Shown here one piece after another: positions 37,990-46,916 of a stretch of DNA of 64,000 nt. Each line of letters starts with the position of its first letter. Positions within the stretch are counted from its first letter, which is position 1. Under the pieces are notes generated by a model. The model was not told the origin of the DNA and did no database searches. It saw only the letters and a program-made list of their open reading frames with translations. A program made the translations under genes and the position numbers. This DNA is from Phycisphaerales bacterium PN19_bin_20. Lineage in GTDB: Bacteria > Planctomycetota > Phycisphaerae > Phycisphaerales > UBA1924. The stretch covers positions 33,387 through 97,386 of the forward strand of contig JAJOLK010000015.1 in NCBI GenBank assembly GCA_021173225.1. Reading direction: 5' to 3'.

Positions 37990-38546
37990 AGGATGAGTTC
38001 CGAAACGTCAGGCAAGTTGCGGTATAGCCCATCGTGATCCAGCCCGTACCCCACCACAAACCGATCATCAATGTCAAAGCCCGAGTACTCCACAGGCACC
38101 TCTTCGGTACGCCCGCGCGGCTTGCGCTTGTTGAGCAGCACCGCGATCCGCAGGCTCGCTGGGCCCTGCGCCGCGAACACTCGCCGCAGCAGCCCAAGGG
38201 TCTGCCCAGAGTCCAAAATGTCGTCCACGATCAGCACACGCTGGCCCTTGAGGTCGCCCGGCAACGAGTGTGGCGACGTTACGCCCTGGCTTGTCGTCGA
38301 CGCCCCCGGGTAGCTGCTCAGCGTCACCGGGCGGATGCTCAGCGGCACATCCATGCTCCGGATCAGGTCCGCAGCGAACACCAGCGCGCCAGTCAGCACC
38401 GGTACCAGCGTCACCGGCTGCAGCGGCTCGCCCCGCGCCACCGCCGCGGCCTGCTCGGCCCGCAGGTCTCTCGAGACCCGCTCGCCCATCGCCGAAACAC
38501 ATGCCGCGATCTGCTCGCGTGAGATCAGAACCTTGGTCGTGGCCAT
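37986..38546 (-). CDS. hpt: Hypoxanthine phosphoribosyltransferase
   Basis: TLVPVLTGALVFAADLIRSMDVPLSIRPVTLSSYPGAST...GQRVLIVDDILDSGQTLGLL (PRPP motif). Confidence 0.93.
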   Translation of the reverse strand: MATTKVLISREQIAACVSAMGERVSRDLRAEQAAAVARGEPLQPVTLVPVLTGALVFAADLIRSMDVPLSIRPVTLSSYPGASTTSQGVTSPHSLPGDLKGQRVLIVDDILDSGQTLGLLRRVFAAQGPASLRIAVLLNKRKPRGRTEEVPVEYSGFDIDDRFVVGYGLDHDGLYRNLPDVSELIL

Positions 38547-38570
38547 TGATTGCCTCCGTTGCCGGCCCGC

Positions 38571-39137
38571 CTAGCTGATCAAACCCTTGATCGTCCCGCG
38601 CTGCCGCGCCTTGAAGTACCGGTCAAGGCTCGCTTCGATGATCCGGTCCGCCTCACTGGCGGGCTTGATCTGGTCGACCTCGACCTGCTTGAGCTCCAGC
38701 GTCTTGTAGTCCTTAAAGAACCGGCGCAGCATCTTGAGCGTGTGCTGCGGAAAATCGTCCAGCGTGCGCCGCTCGCCGTAGATCGGGTCGCTGCTGAGCA
38801 CCGCGATGATCTTGTCGTCCGGTTCGCCCTGGTCCAGCATCGTCATTACGCCCACCGCCCGCGCCTCGCACACGGTCATCGGAGGGATGGCCTCGGTGCA
38901 GTACACCAGCACGTCCAGCGGGTCGTGATCCTCCCCCAAAGTCTGCGGGATGAACCCGTAATTCGCCGGGTAGTACACCGCCGACGAAAGCACACGGTCC
39001 AGCTTGAGCATCCCGGACCCCTTGTCCAGCTCAAACTTCAGGTTCGAGCCCTGCGGGATCTCTATCACGGCCTTAAAGTGCCCGGGCAAATCGCCCGTGC
39101 CCGCCGTTGGAGTTAGATCATGCCAAGGATGCTCCAT
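38571..39137 (-). CDS. ppa: Inorganic pyrophosphatase (family I)
   Basis: VIEIPQGSNLKFELDKGSGMLKLDRVLSSAVYYPANYGFIPQTLGEDHDPLDVLV. Confidence 0.96.
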   Translation of the reverse strand: MEHPWHDLTPTAGTGDLPGHFKAVIEIPQGSNLKFELDKGSGMLKLDRVLSSAVYYPANYGFIPQTLGEDHDPLDVLVYCTEAIPPMTVCEARAVGVMTMLDQGEPDDKIIAVLSSDPIYGERRTLDDFPQHTLKMLRRFFKDYKTLELKQVEVDQIKPASEADRIIEASLDRYFKARQRGTIKGLIS

Positions 39138-39359
39138 GGGCCCCGAGGATAGCGGACGTCCGCACCCCGCGCCGCAACCCACCCCGGGCCGACCCTAGAT
39201 TACCAAGATTGCCCCATCGCTCTGCCAAGAGCCCCAACTCGCGGGCACGACGTAAGATCAGTGGCACACTTTCAGAGCCTATTGGATGCTCTGTCCGTCG
39301 GGCCCGAGCCCCTCAAGCTCTGCGAACGAAAAGATCTGACCTCATTTAGGAGCCGTGCT

Positions 39360-40136
39360 ATGCGTGGGAACACCGCCTTGCTGACCGCCGTTGCCGTTGC
39401 CGCCGCCGCCGTGACCATCACCTCTGCCAGCGCAGGCGTTGCTACCACCGCCCTCTCGGATCGAAACGAGTGGCAGCTCAACGCAAACTCCACCCTGTTT
39501 TCGCGCCAACTCGCCCTGACTCCCGCCGCCGCCCACCGCTTCGGCACCGCGTTCATCAAGCAAAAGCAGCACGTCTCTCAGGGCTTCGACGCCTCCTTCA
39601 CCTACCTGGCCTCCGGCGGCTCGCCCGTTGGTGAGGGCCTCGCCTTCGTTATCCAGAACCGCGCCGCTACCGCCTTGGGCACCGGCGGACGCGAGCTCGG
39701 GCTCGGCGGCATCCGCAGCGCCGTCGCCATCGGCATCCGCACCGGCAGCAACCCCGCCATCGAGATCCGCCAGGCCGGGCCCTCGGGCCTCATGGCCAAC
39801 GGGCCCGCCATCGCCTCCGTCCCCGTACCCAACAACATACTGCGCACCGCTGACGGCATCGCCAACCGCGTTCGCATCACCTACGTCCCCGGCCTGATGA
39901 ATGTCTTCCTTGATGGGCAGGTCATCCTCCGCAATGTCAAGGTTGACCTCGGCAAGGCCTCAGCCTTCGACGAAGACGGCAAGGCCTGGGTTGGCTTCGC
40001 CGGCGCCAACGGGCCCTTCGGTGGTGACCGCCAGGCCATCACCGGCTTCACCTTCACTAACATTCCCACCCCCGGGGCCGCAGCCGGCCTGGCCCTCGCC
40101 GGCCTCGTCGTCTCGCGCCGCCGCCGCAGCGTCTAA
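39360..40136 (+). CDS. Exported L-type-lectin-like protein with PEP-CTERM-like C-terminal anchor
   Basis: Signal peptide; QGFDASFTYLA...GEGLAFVIQNRA; RVRITYVPGLMNVFLDGQVIL; C-terminal IPTPGAAAGLALAGLVVSRRRRSV. Confidence 0.72.
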   Translation: MRGNTALLTAVAVAAAAVTITSASAGVATTALSDRNEWQLNANSTLFSRQLALTPAAAHRFGTAFIKQKQHVSQGFDASFTYLASGGSPVGEGLAFVIQNRAATALGTGGRELGLGGIRSAVAIGIRTGSNPAIEIRQAGPSGLMANGPAIASVPVPNNILRTADGIANRVRITYVPGLMNVFLDGQVILRNVKVDLGKASAFDEDGKAWVGFAGANGPFGGDRQAITGFTFTNIPTPGAAAGLALAGLVVSRRRRSV

Positions 40137-40183
40137 GACGCCCCGATCAACCGCGCAGCCGCGCTCGAGAACGCTCTGACCAC

Positions 40184-40210
40184 AGCCCCGGCCCGCGCCG
40201 GGGCTGATTT
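40184..40210 (+). terminator. Rho-independent-like terminator downstream of the lectin-like gene
   Basis: AGCCCCGG-cccgcg-CCGGGGCT followed by GATTTGG; short T run. Confidence 0.5.
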
Positions 40211-40248
40211 GGTTGCGCGCTGTAGGAAACGCTCTCGCCAGGCAGGCC

Positions 40249-40424
40249 TATGTCTGAAAGTTCCCCCACCGTCTCGCGTTGCTCGCCACCTCCCCCGCCG
40301 ACTTTGTCGGTGGGGAGGACCCGGCACCAAGGTCCTTACCCCGCCCAGTTCTAAGGCCGAGGGGAAGGTGCAGCGTGAGCGCAGCGAATGAGGCGAAAGG
40401 GCACGCGTTTCCCTTTGCACCACG
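40249..40424. repeat. Palindrome-rich intergenic element (candidate interspersed repeat)
   Basis: Contains cctcccc-cgccgactttgtcggtg-ggggagg dyad flanked by other short GC dyads; no plausible ORF. Confidence 0.4.
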
Positions 40425-40483
40425 GCCCGCGATACACCGGACGTTTACGGAGCAGCTTGCTTCTGCCGCCGCGACAGGCCCAC

Positions 40484-42181
40484 TCACCGCTCGGCGCGCG
40501 ACTTGAAGTGGTTGATCAACCCGCGCGTGCTCGAGTCGTGCGCCGTCACCGGCCCCGGCGTGCTTAGCTCAGGCAAGATCGCCTTCGCCAGCTGCTTGCC
40601 AAGCTCCACGCCCCACTGGTCGTAGCTGTTGATCCCCCAGACCGCACCCTGCACGAAAATCTTGTGCTCGTACATCGCCACCAGCATCCCCAGCGTCCGC
40701 GGCGTGATCTGATCCACCAAAATCGAGCTGCTCGGGCGGTTGCCCGCGAACACCTTGTGCGGCACCAGCCGCTCCAGCGCCTCGCCGCCCAAACCCTCCT
40801 TGACCAGCTCAGCCCGCACCTGCGCCTCGGTCTTGCCGAACGCCAGCGCCTCGGCCTGCGCAAAGAAGTTCGAGAGCAGAATCCGGTGATGCTCGCCCGG
40901 GGGCGTGCCGGGCGGGCTGACCGGGTTGTGCGTGTTGATCGGCGCGATGAAGTCACACGTGACCAGCTTGGTCCCCTGGTGGATGAGCTGATAGAACGCG
41001 TGCTGACCATTGGTCCCAGGCTCGCCCCAGATCACCGGGCCGGTCTGATAGTCGCACGCCGAGCCGTCACGCCTGACCCGCTTGCCGTTGGACTCCATGT
41101 CGCCCTGCTGGAAGTAAGCCGCGAAGCGGTGCAGGTATTGGTCGTAAGGCAGCAGCGCGTGCGTGTGCGCACCCAAAAAGTTGTTGTACCACACGCCCAG
41201 CAGGCCCATTACCGCTGGCAAGTTCTGCTCCAGCGGCGTGGTGCGGAAGTGCTCGTCCATCTCGTGCGCGCCGTCAAGCAGCGCCATGAAGTTGTCACGC
41301 CCGATCGACAGCGCAATGGACAACCCAATCGCCGACCACAGGCTGTACCGACCGCCGACCCAATCCCAGAACCCGAACATGTTGGCCGTGTCGATCCCGA
41401 ACGACGAGACCTCCTTGGCGTTGGTGCTCACTGCGACAAAGTGGTTGGCCACCGCGCCGGCCTCGCCCGCCCCTGCACCCAGCCGCTCCACCAGCCACGC
41501 CCGCGCCGTTTGCGCGTTCGTCAGCGTCTCCTGCGTGGTAAAGGTCTTGCTGGCCACGACAAACAAGGTCGTCGCCGCGTCCAAGCCGCGCAGCGTCTCG
41601 GCGATGTGCGTCCCGTCGATGTTCGACACAAAGTGGACCCGCAAATCGCGCTGCGAGTACGCCTTAAGCGCCTCGCAGACCATCACTGGGCCAAGGTCCG
41701 AGCCGCCGATCCCGATGTTGACAACATCAGTGATCCGCGCGCCGGTGTGCCCCCGGTGCGCGCCGGTCCGGATGCGCTCGGCAAACGCCGTGAACCGCTC
41801 CAGCGTCGCCAGCACCTCGGGCATCACGTTCACGCCCCGGTCGTAGATTGGTCGTGCCTGCCCGCCGCCGGCAGCCGGGCGGTTGCGCAGCGCCGTGTGC
41901 AGCACCGCGCGGTCCTCAGTCACGTTGATCCGCTCGCCGGCGAACATCGCGTCGCGCAGCGCCTCAACGCCCTGCTGGCGGGCCAGCTTCATCAGCAGCT
42001 CAAGCGTCCGCGCGTCGATGCGGTGCTTGGAGTAGTCCAGCAGGAGTGGCCCCAGCCGCAGCGTGTAACGCTCAAACCGCGCGGGGTCGGCCGCGAACAA
42101 GTCGCGCAGGTGCGTGCCCTCGGTGCTCTGTGCGTGGGCCGTCAGGGCCTGCCAGGCCGGCGATAAGGTCAGTGTGCTCAT
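40484..42181 (-). CDS. pgi: Glucose-6-phosphate isomerase
   Basis: [24 protein letters not shown]...[14 protein letters not shown]...[23 protein letters not shown]-like [14 protein letters not shown]. Confidence 0.97.
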   Translation of the reverse strand: MSTLTLSPAWQALTAHAQSTEGTHLRDLFAADPARFERYTLRLGPLLLDYSKHRIDARTLELLMKLARQQGVEALRDAMFAGERINVTEDRAVLHTALRNRPAAGGGQARPIYDRGVNVMPEVLATLERFTAFAERIRTGAHRGHTGARITDVVNIGIGGSDLGPVMVCEALKAYSQRDLRVHFVSNIDGTHIAETLRGLDAATTLFVVASKTFTTQETLTNAQTARAWLVERLGAGAGEAGAVANHFVAVSTNAKEVSSFGIDTANMFGFWDWVGGRYSLWSAIGLSIALSIGRDNFMALLDGAHEMDEHFRTTPLEQNLPAVMGLLGVWYNNFLGAHTHALLPYDQYLHRFAAYFQQGDMESNGKRVRRDGSACDYQTGPVIWGEPGTNGQHAFYQLIHQGTKLVTCDFIAPINTHNPVSPPGTPPGEHHRILLSNFFAQAEALAFGKTEAQVRAELVKEGLGGEALERLVPHKVFAGNRPSSSILVDQITPRTLGMLVAMYEHKIFVQGAVWGINSYDQWGVELGKQLAKAILPELSTPGPVTAHDSSTRGLINHFKSRAER

Positions 42182-42273
42182 AGGTGGCAGGTTATCTGCA
42201 AGCCGACCAGCCCGCCCACCTTCCGCCCCTGCCTCCACAGCACCCGACCGGCCTCGACCTCATAGAGTTCCGC

Positions 42274-42525
42274 ATGCCCATCTACGAGTACACAGCTGCC
42301 GACGGCACCAGGCTCGAGCTCATTCGCTCTATGGCCGACGCCGACAAGCCCGTAACCGACCCCGAGTCCAAAGGTCGTCACTTCAAGCGCATCGCCAGCA
42401 CCTTCGCCGCCGGAGGTACCGCCGCCAGAAGCACCCCCAGCGCAAGCACCTCGGGCGGGCACGTCCACTCGGGCATGTGCGGGTGCGGCAAAGCCCGCGG
42501 CTCGTGCGGCGGCCTGAAGAACTGA
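42274..42525 (+). CDS. FmdB-like regulatory protein lacking the usual N-terminal zinc-ribbon cysteines
   Basis: MPIYEY start and ...FKRIASTF framework of FmdB proteins; C-terminal GMCGCGKARGSCGG. Confidence 0.6.
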   Translation: MPIYEYTAADGTRLELIRSMADADKPVTDPESKGRHFKRIASTFAAGGTAARSTPSASTSGGHVHSGMCGCGKARGSCGGLKN

Positions 42526-42588
42526 GTCCGCTTCTCGCCCGCGCGCTCACCCCCGCGCCACCAGCTTCCGCCACCCCGGGTCAGTGGC

Positions 42589-42604
42589 TGGCACGCCGTT
42601 TGAG
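42589..42604 (+). promoter_or_regulatory. Candidate sigma54 promoter upstream of the flgF operon
   Basis: TGGCACG-CCGT-TTGAG versus TGGCACG-N4-TTGCW; one mismatch, at the -12 C. Confidence 0.4.
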
Positions 42605-42642
42605 TCTCTGCTCCGCACGCACCAAGCGACGGAGCACGCGCG

Positions 42643-42945
42643 ATGGGCCTCAAACCACAGACCACCCCGCAAGACCGCAGCGCCACCGATCAACAAGATC
42701 AGGCCCTAAGCCTGCGAGATCTCGCACGCAAGCAGCCCGGCCTTGACATGGCCCGCCTGGGGGCCGAGATCACCCGCATGGCCCGCGCCGCCGCCGCTTT
42801 GCACGCCCATCAGCACGCCCAGCAGCAGGCCGAGGCTGCGCAGGACCAGGCCCGTCAGGCGCAGCTTGTGCGCGATCAGGCGTACCGCCTGCGCGGGCTG
42901 ATGCGGGGCACCTCGGGCCACACACAAGCGGAGACCCATCCATGA
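42643..42945 (+). CDS. Small hypothetical protein preceding flgF (ATGA overlap)
   Basis: 100 aa, Gln/Ala-rich helical; stop overlaps flgF start. Confidence 0.6.
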   Translation: MGLKPQTTPQDRSATDQQDQALSLRDLARKQPGLDMARLGAEITRMARAAAALHAHQHAQQQAEAAQDQARQAQLVRDQAYRLRGLMRGTSGHTQAETHP

Positions 42946-43703
42946 ACTACGGGCTATACATTTCCGCCTCGGGCACGCTCAACGCCCTCTACCGCATGGA
43001 CGTTGCCGCCAACAACCTCGCCAACAGCGAGACCGCCGGCTTCAAGCCCGACCTGACCGCCACCATGGCCCGCGACGCCGCCCGCCAAGAGGACGGCATC
43101 ACCTCGCTGCCCTCAAACGCCCTGCTCGAAAGGCTCGGCGGCGGGGTCTCAGGTGCGCCCAACCGCGTCCGCTTCGCCCAAGGCGCTCTCGAATCCACCC
43201 GCAACGACCTTGACGTCGCCCTCGAAGGCGAAGGCTTCTTGCGCGTTCAAGGCGGTGACGGCAAAGCCCGACTGACCCGCGACGGACGCCTCACCCTCAA
43301 CAGCAACGCCCAGCTCGTCCAGGCCTCCACAGGCATCCCCGTGCTCAGCGACGGCGGCCGCGCCATCACCCTGCGCAGCGGCCTGCCGGTCACCATCGAC
43401 CCCGACGGCTCGATCATCCAAGGTGGCACCGCCGTCGCACGTTTGGGCGTGGTCACCATTGACGACCCCACCCAGCTCTCTAAGCGCGGCTCGGGGCTCT
43501 ACGAGGCCCCGCAGAGCGCCACCCTCGGGCCCGCAACAGCCCGCGTCATCCAGCGCAATATCGAACGCTCGGGCACAGACGCCGTCCGCGCGATGCTCGA
43601 CATCGGCCAGGCCGAGCGCGCCGCCGGCAGCGGCAGCCGGATGATCCAGATGCACGACGAGATCATGGGCCGCGTCATTAACACCTTCGCACGCCTCGCC
43701 TAA
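42942..43703 (+). CDS. flgF: Flagellar basal-body rod protein FlgF
   Basis: MNYGLYISASGTLNALYRMDVAANNLANSETAGFKPDL...MIQMHDEIMGRVINTFARLA. Confidence 0.9.
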   Translation: MNYGLYISASGTLNALYRMDVAANNLANSETAGFKPDLTATMARDAARQEDGITSLPSNALLERLGGGVSGAPNRVRFAQGALESTRNDLDVALEGEGFLRVQGGDGKARLTRDGRLTLNSNAQLVQASTGIPVLSDGGRAITLRSGLPVTIDPDGSIIQGGTAVARLGVVTIDDPTQLSKRGSGLYEAPQSATLGPATARVIQRNIERSGTDAVRAMLDIGQAERAAGSGSRMIQMHDEIMGRVINTFARLA

Positions 43704-43730
43704 GCCCCTTCACTCACGTAGAAAGAACCC

Positions 43731-44537
43731 ATGGCGATCATCAGCCTCCACTCCGCCGCCTCGGCCCTCTCCGCGCTCAACACCAGCCTTGACGTGACGG
43801 CCAACAACCTGGCCAACGTCAACACTCCGGGCTTCAAGCCCAGCCGCGCCAACTTTGAAGACCTGCTTTACGTCGAGCGGCAGCAGCCCGGTACCGTCAA
43901 CGCCACCGGCGAGCAGCGCCCCATCGGGCTCTACGTGGGCCTTGGCGTCCGCGTCACGGGCACGCAAGTTGAGTTCACCCAGGGCCCGCCGATCAACACC
44001 GACCGCGAGCTCGACATCTCTATCGACGGTGCAGGGTTCTTCCGCGTCCAGGCCGCCGACAGCCCGGGCGGGTTTGCCTACACCCGTACCGGGAGCTTCA
44101 CGCGCAACGCCGCCGGCGAGATCGTTCTGGCCGCTGACTCTGGCCGCCGCCTTGACCCGCCGCTGTCGATCCCTGAGAACGCCACCGAGCTAACCATCGA
44201 CCGCACCGGGCGCGTCTTTGTTCGTGAGAGCGGCGCGCTGGAACCCTCGGAGATCGGCGCTATCGAGCTTGCCTCGTTCATCAACCCCGCAGGGCTCAAG
44301 CAGATCGGCGCCAACATGTACGAGGCCACCGCCGCCAGCGGGCCTGCCGTCAACGGCACCCCCGAGACCGAGGGCTACGGCAGCCTGATCCAGCGCTTCA
44401 TCGAGGGCAGCGCCGTTGACCCGACCCGCGAGCTGATCGATCTGATCCGCACCCAGCGCGCCTTCGAGATGAACAGCAACACCATCCGCGCCGCCGACCA
44501 GACCCTCCAAACCGTCAGCAACCTGCGCCGCTCTTAA
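43731..44537 (+). CDS. flgG: Flagellar basal-body rod protein FlgG
   Basis: SALNTSLDVTANNLANVNTPGFKPSRANFEDLLY...ELIDLIRTQRAFEMNSNTIRAADQTLQTVSNLRR. Confidence 0.96.
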   Translation: MAIISLHSAASALSALNTSLDVTANNLANVNTPGFKPSRANFEDLLYVERQQPGTVNATGEQRPIGLYVGLGVRVTGTQVEFTQGPPINTDRELDISIDGAGFFRVQAADSPGGFAYTRTGSFTRNAAGEIVLAADSGRRLDPPLSIPENATELTIDRTGRVFVRESGALEPSEIGAIELASFINPAGLKQIGANMYEATAASGPAVNGTPETEGYGSLIQRFIEGSAVDPTRELIDLIRTQRAFEMNSNTIRAADQTLQTVSNLRRS

Positions 44538-44562
44538 GCCCTGACACGCACCTAAGCCACGC

Positions 44563-45909
44563 ATGAGCACCACACGCCGCACGCTGACGCTCGCCCTCGC
44601 CGTTATGGCCTTTGCCCTCGGCCCCGCCGCGGCCAGCACGCACGCACAGACACCGGCCCAGACGCACGCCGCGCGTTCAGCCGCCGAGCAACCGGCCACC
44701 GTAATTGTCATGCGCGCCAGCGTCAGCGTCCCGGGCGACGCGCCTGTGCTGCTGCGCGATGTGGCGCAGCTCACCGGCCCCGCCGCCGCTCAGCTCGGCA
44801 CACTGGTGGTTCTGCACGCCAGCGAGGTCCCCAGCGGCACCGCCGGTGCGATCGTCATCAGGCGTGACAAAGTGCGCTCGCTGCTCGAAGCCGCTGGCGC
44901 AAACCTCGGCACCACACTGGTCCGGGGCCGCACCACGAGCGTGCTGATCGAAGCAGCCAGCGATGACGCGCCTGAAGAAACCCTTCAGCCTGCCCCCACG
45001 CCCGCTACCACGCCTGCTACCACGCCTGCCCCCACGCCCGCGCCTGCCGCTGCTCTCACCCCAGACGCGCCTATCACCTCCGTGCTCGCGAGCTCTGAAC
45101 TCATCAGCCCCGCGCCGACCGCCGTTGAAGCTACCTCCACCCCGACCAGTTCTTCTACCACCAACGCGCCCGCACAGCCCTCGTCCGATCCGCTGACCCT
45201 TCCCGGCACGATGCGCGCACTGATCAGTCAGCAAATCGCACGCGAACTGAGCCTGCCCGAGCAAGACGTCCAAGTCCGCTTTGAGGCTTCAAGCACGCGC
45301 GACGCGCCCTGGCTTGATCGTCCAACCCCCGCCGACTGGAGGGCACGGATCACCATCTCAGGCTTCGGCGTCAACGGCCGCACGCCCGTGCGCGTTGAGG
45401 CCTTCGCGGGCGACCGAGTCGCGCTGGACGCCAGCGTGCAAGCCGTGACGCGCGTCCGCACGCGGGTTCCTGTCGCCGCCGTCGCCCTCAGCCGTGACGC
45501 GCCAATCGACGCCGCCTCGGTCCGCCTTGATGAGCGCTGGCAGCCCGCGGGCCAGGCCGAGCCAACCCGCCTCGATCAGCTCATCGGCACCAGCGCCCGC
45601 CGCCGAATCGAGCCCGGCCGCCCCATCACCGCCGGCGACGTGACCACGCCCATCGTCATCCGCCGCGGCGAAGAGGTCTGGGTTGAGTGCATCAGCGGGC
45701 CGCTGGTGGTCAGAGCCAAGGCCCGCGCCACCGAGAACGCCCGCGACGGCGAGCTGGTCCGCCTCTCGATTGACAACTCAAAGCGCACGCTCACCGCCCG
45801 CATGAACGGCCGCGGCCGCGCCGTGATGACACTCACCGACGACGAGGCCAGCCTCGCCACCGACCCGCTCCCGGCCCTCGCGCCACTGTCGAACGCCCAG
45901 AGCCCCTGA
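44563..45909 (+). CDS. flgA: Flagellar P-ring chaperone FlgA with Pro/Thr-rich insertion
   Basis: C-terminal SAF-like: VPVAAVALSRDAPIDAASVRLDERWQ...RRIEPGRPITAGDVTTPIVIRRGEEVWVECISGPLVVRAKARATENARDGELVRL. Confidence 0.88.
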   Translation: MSTTRRTLTLALAVMAFALGPAAASTHAQTPAQTHAARSAAEQPATVIVMRASVSVPGDAPVLLRDVAQLTGPAAAQLGTLVVLHASEVPSGTAGAIVIRRDKVRSLLEAAGANLGTTLVRGRTTSVLIEAASDDAPEETLQPAPTPATTPATTPAPTPAPAAALTPDAPITSVLASSELISPAPTAVEATSTPTSSSTTNAPAQPSSDPLTLPGTMRALISQQIARELSLPEQDVQVRFEASSTRDAPWLDRPTPADWRARITISGFGVNGRTPVRVEAFAGDRVALDASVQAVTRVRTRVPVAAVALSRDAPIDAASVRLDERWQPAGQAEPTRLDQLIGTSARRRIEPGRPITAGDVTTPIVIRRGEEVWVECISGPLVVRAKARATENARDGELVRLSIDNSKRTLTARMNGRGRAVMTLTDDEASLATDPLPALAPLSNAQSP

Positions 45910-45925
45910 ACACCGCCGAGACGCC

Positions 45926-46774
45926 ATGCCCAATAAAGCCCCTCAACATCACTTCAACCATGCCACGGCCCGCGCGATGGTTGCGCTCACGCTCACACTC
46001 GCTGCCGCGGTCACGGCGCACGCCCAGAGCCTCTTTCACGCTCCGATGCCCCCAGAACCCGAGCGCGAGTCGACGCCAGCCCCCACTTCAGCCCAGCCCA
46101 GCCCAGGCCAGCCCAGCTCAGGCCAGCCCAGCTCGGGCCAGCCCGATTCTGCTTCGCCAGCCGCCGCTCAACCGAGCGCGCAAGAGCCCGCCCCCGCCGC
46201 GCGCGCCGGGCTTTCGCTCGAGCAGGCCGGACTCTTCGTGGTCAAGCCCATCAAGCCGCGCCAGCACGCAAAGAACGACAAGGTCCAGGTCATCATCAAC
46301 GAGGTCAGCACCCAGAAGCTCGAACAGAACCTCGACACCACAGAAAACTACGACCTCCGCGCCGAGCTCCGCCAGTTCCCCAGCCTCCGCGCCCTGCTCC
46401 GTGACGGCGAAGTTAAAGACGGCATCGGCTCCAACACTCCCAACGTCGGTGGCAGCGGCTCATCCAACTACAAGGGCCAGGGCACCAGCGAGCGCAAAGA
46501 CCGACTGACCGCCCAGGTCAGCGGCCTGGTCATGGATGTCAAGCCCAACGGCCTGCTCCTGGTCGAGGCCCGCGAAACCATCATTAACGACCGCGAAACC
46601 AAGACCCTGGTCCTCTCAGGCCTCTGCGACCCCAAAGACATCACCTCTGCCAACACCGTCCAGAGCACGCAGCTCGCGAACCTGGTCATCCGCATCGAGC
46701 ACACAGGCGACGTCAAGGACGCAGCCACCAAGAACTGGATCACCCGCGTGCTTGACGGGCTCTTCGGCCCCTGA
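45926..46774 (+). CDS. flgH: Flagellar L-ring protein FlgH
   Basis: KNDKVQVIINEVSTQKLEQNLDT...YKGQGTSERKDRLTAQVSGLVMDVKPNGLLLVEARETIINDRETKTLVLSGLCDPKDITSANTVQSTQLANLVIRIEHTGDV. Confidence 0.93.
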   Translation: MPNKAPQHHFNHATARAMVALTLTLAAAVTAHAQSLFHAPMPPEPERESTPAPTSAQPSPGQPSSGQPSSGQPDSASPAAAQPSAQEPAPAARAGLSLEQAGLFVVKPIKPRQHAKNDKVQVIINEVSTQKLEQNLDTTENYDLRAELRQFPSLRALLRDGEVKDGIGSNTPNVGGSGSSNYKGQGTSERKDRLTAQVSGLVMDVKPNGLLLVEARETIINDRETKTLVLSGLCDPKDITSANTVQSTQLANLVIRIEHTGDVKDAATKNWITRVLDGLFGP

Positions 46775-46781
46775 TGAACGC

Positions 46782-46897
46782 ACGGACACCAGCGCACTGA
46801 CCCCAGCGCATTGACGCCATCGCACGGATACCAGCGCACTGACACCTGCGCACGAATATCAGCGCGGCCCCCACCACCCCCACCACCCCCACCGCCC
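46782..46897. repeat. Repeat-rich flgH-flgI spacer
   Basis: Two copies of CGCACGGAYACCAGCGCACTGAC plus a partial copy, then (CCCCCACCA)n. Confidence 0.7.
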
Positions 46898-46916
46898 CCG
46901 GCACGCGCCTTGCGTC

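Noticed and set aside
40664-42166. 500-aa plus-strand ORF
   Set aside because: Antisense shadow of pgi caused by high GC; Arg/Gln/Val-rich with no domain-like sequence.
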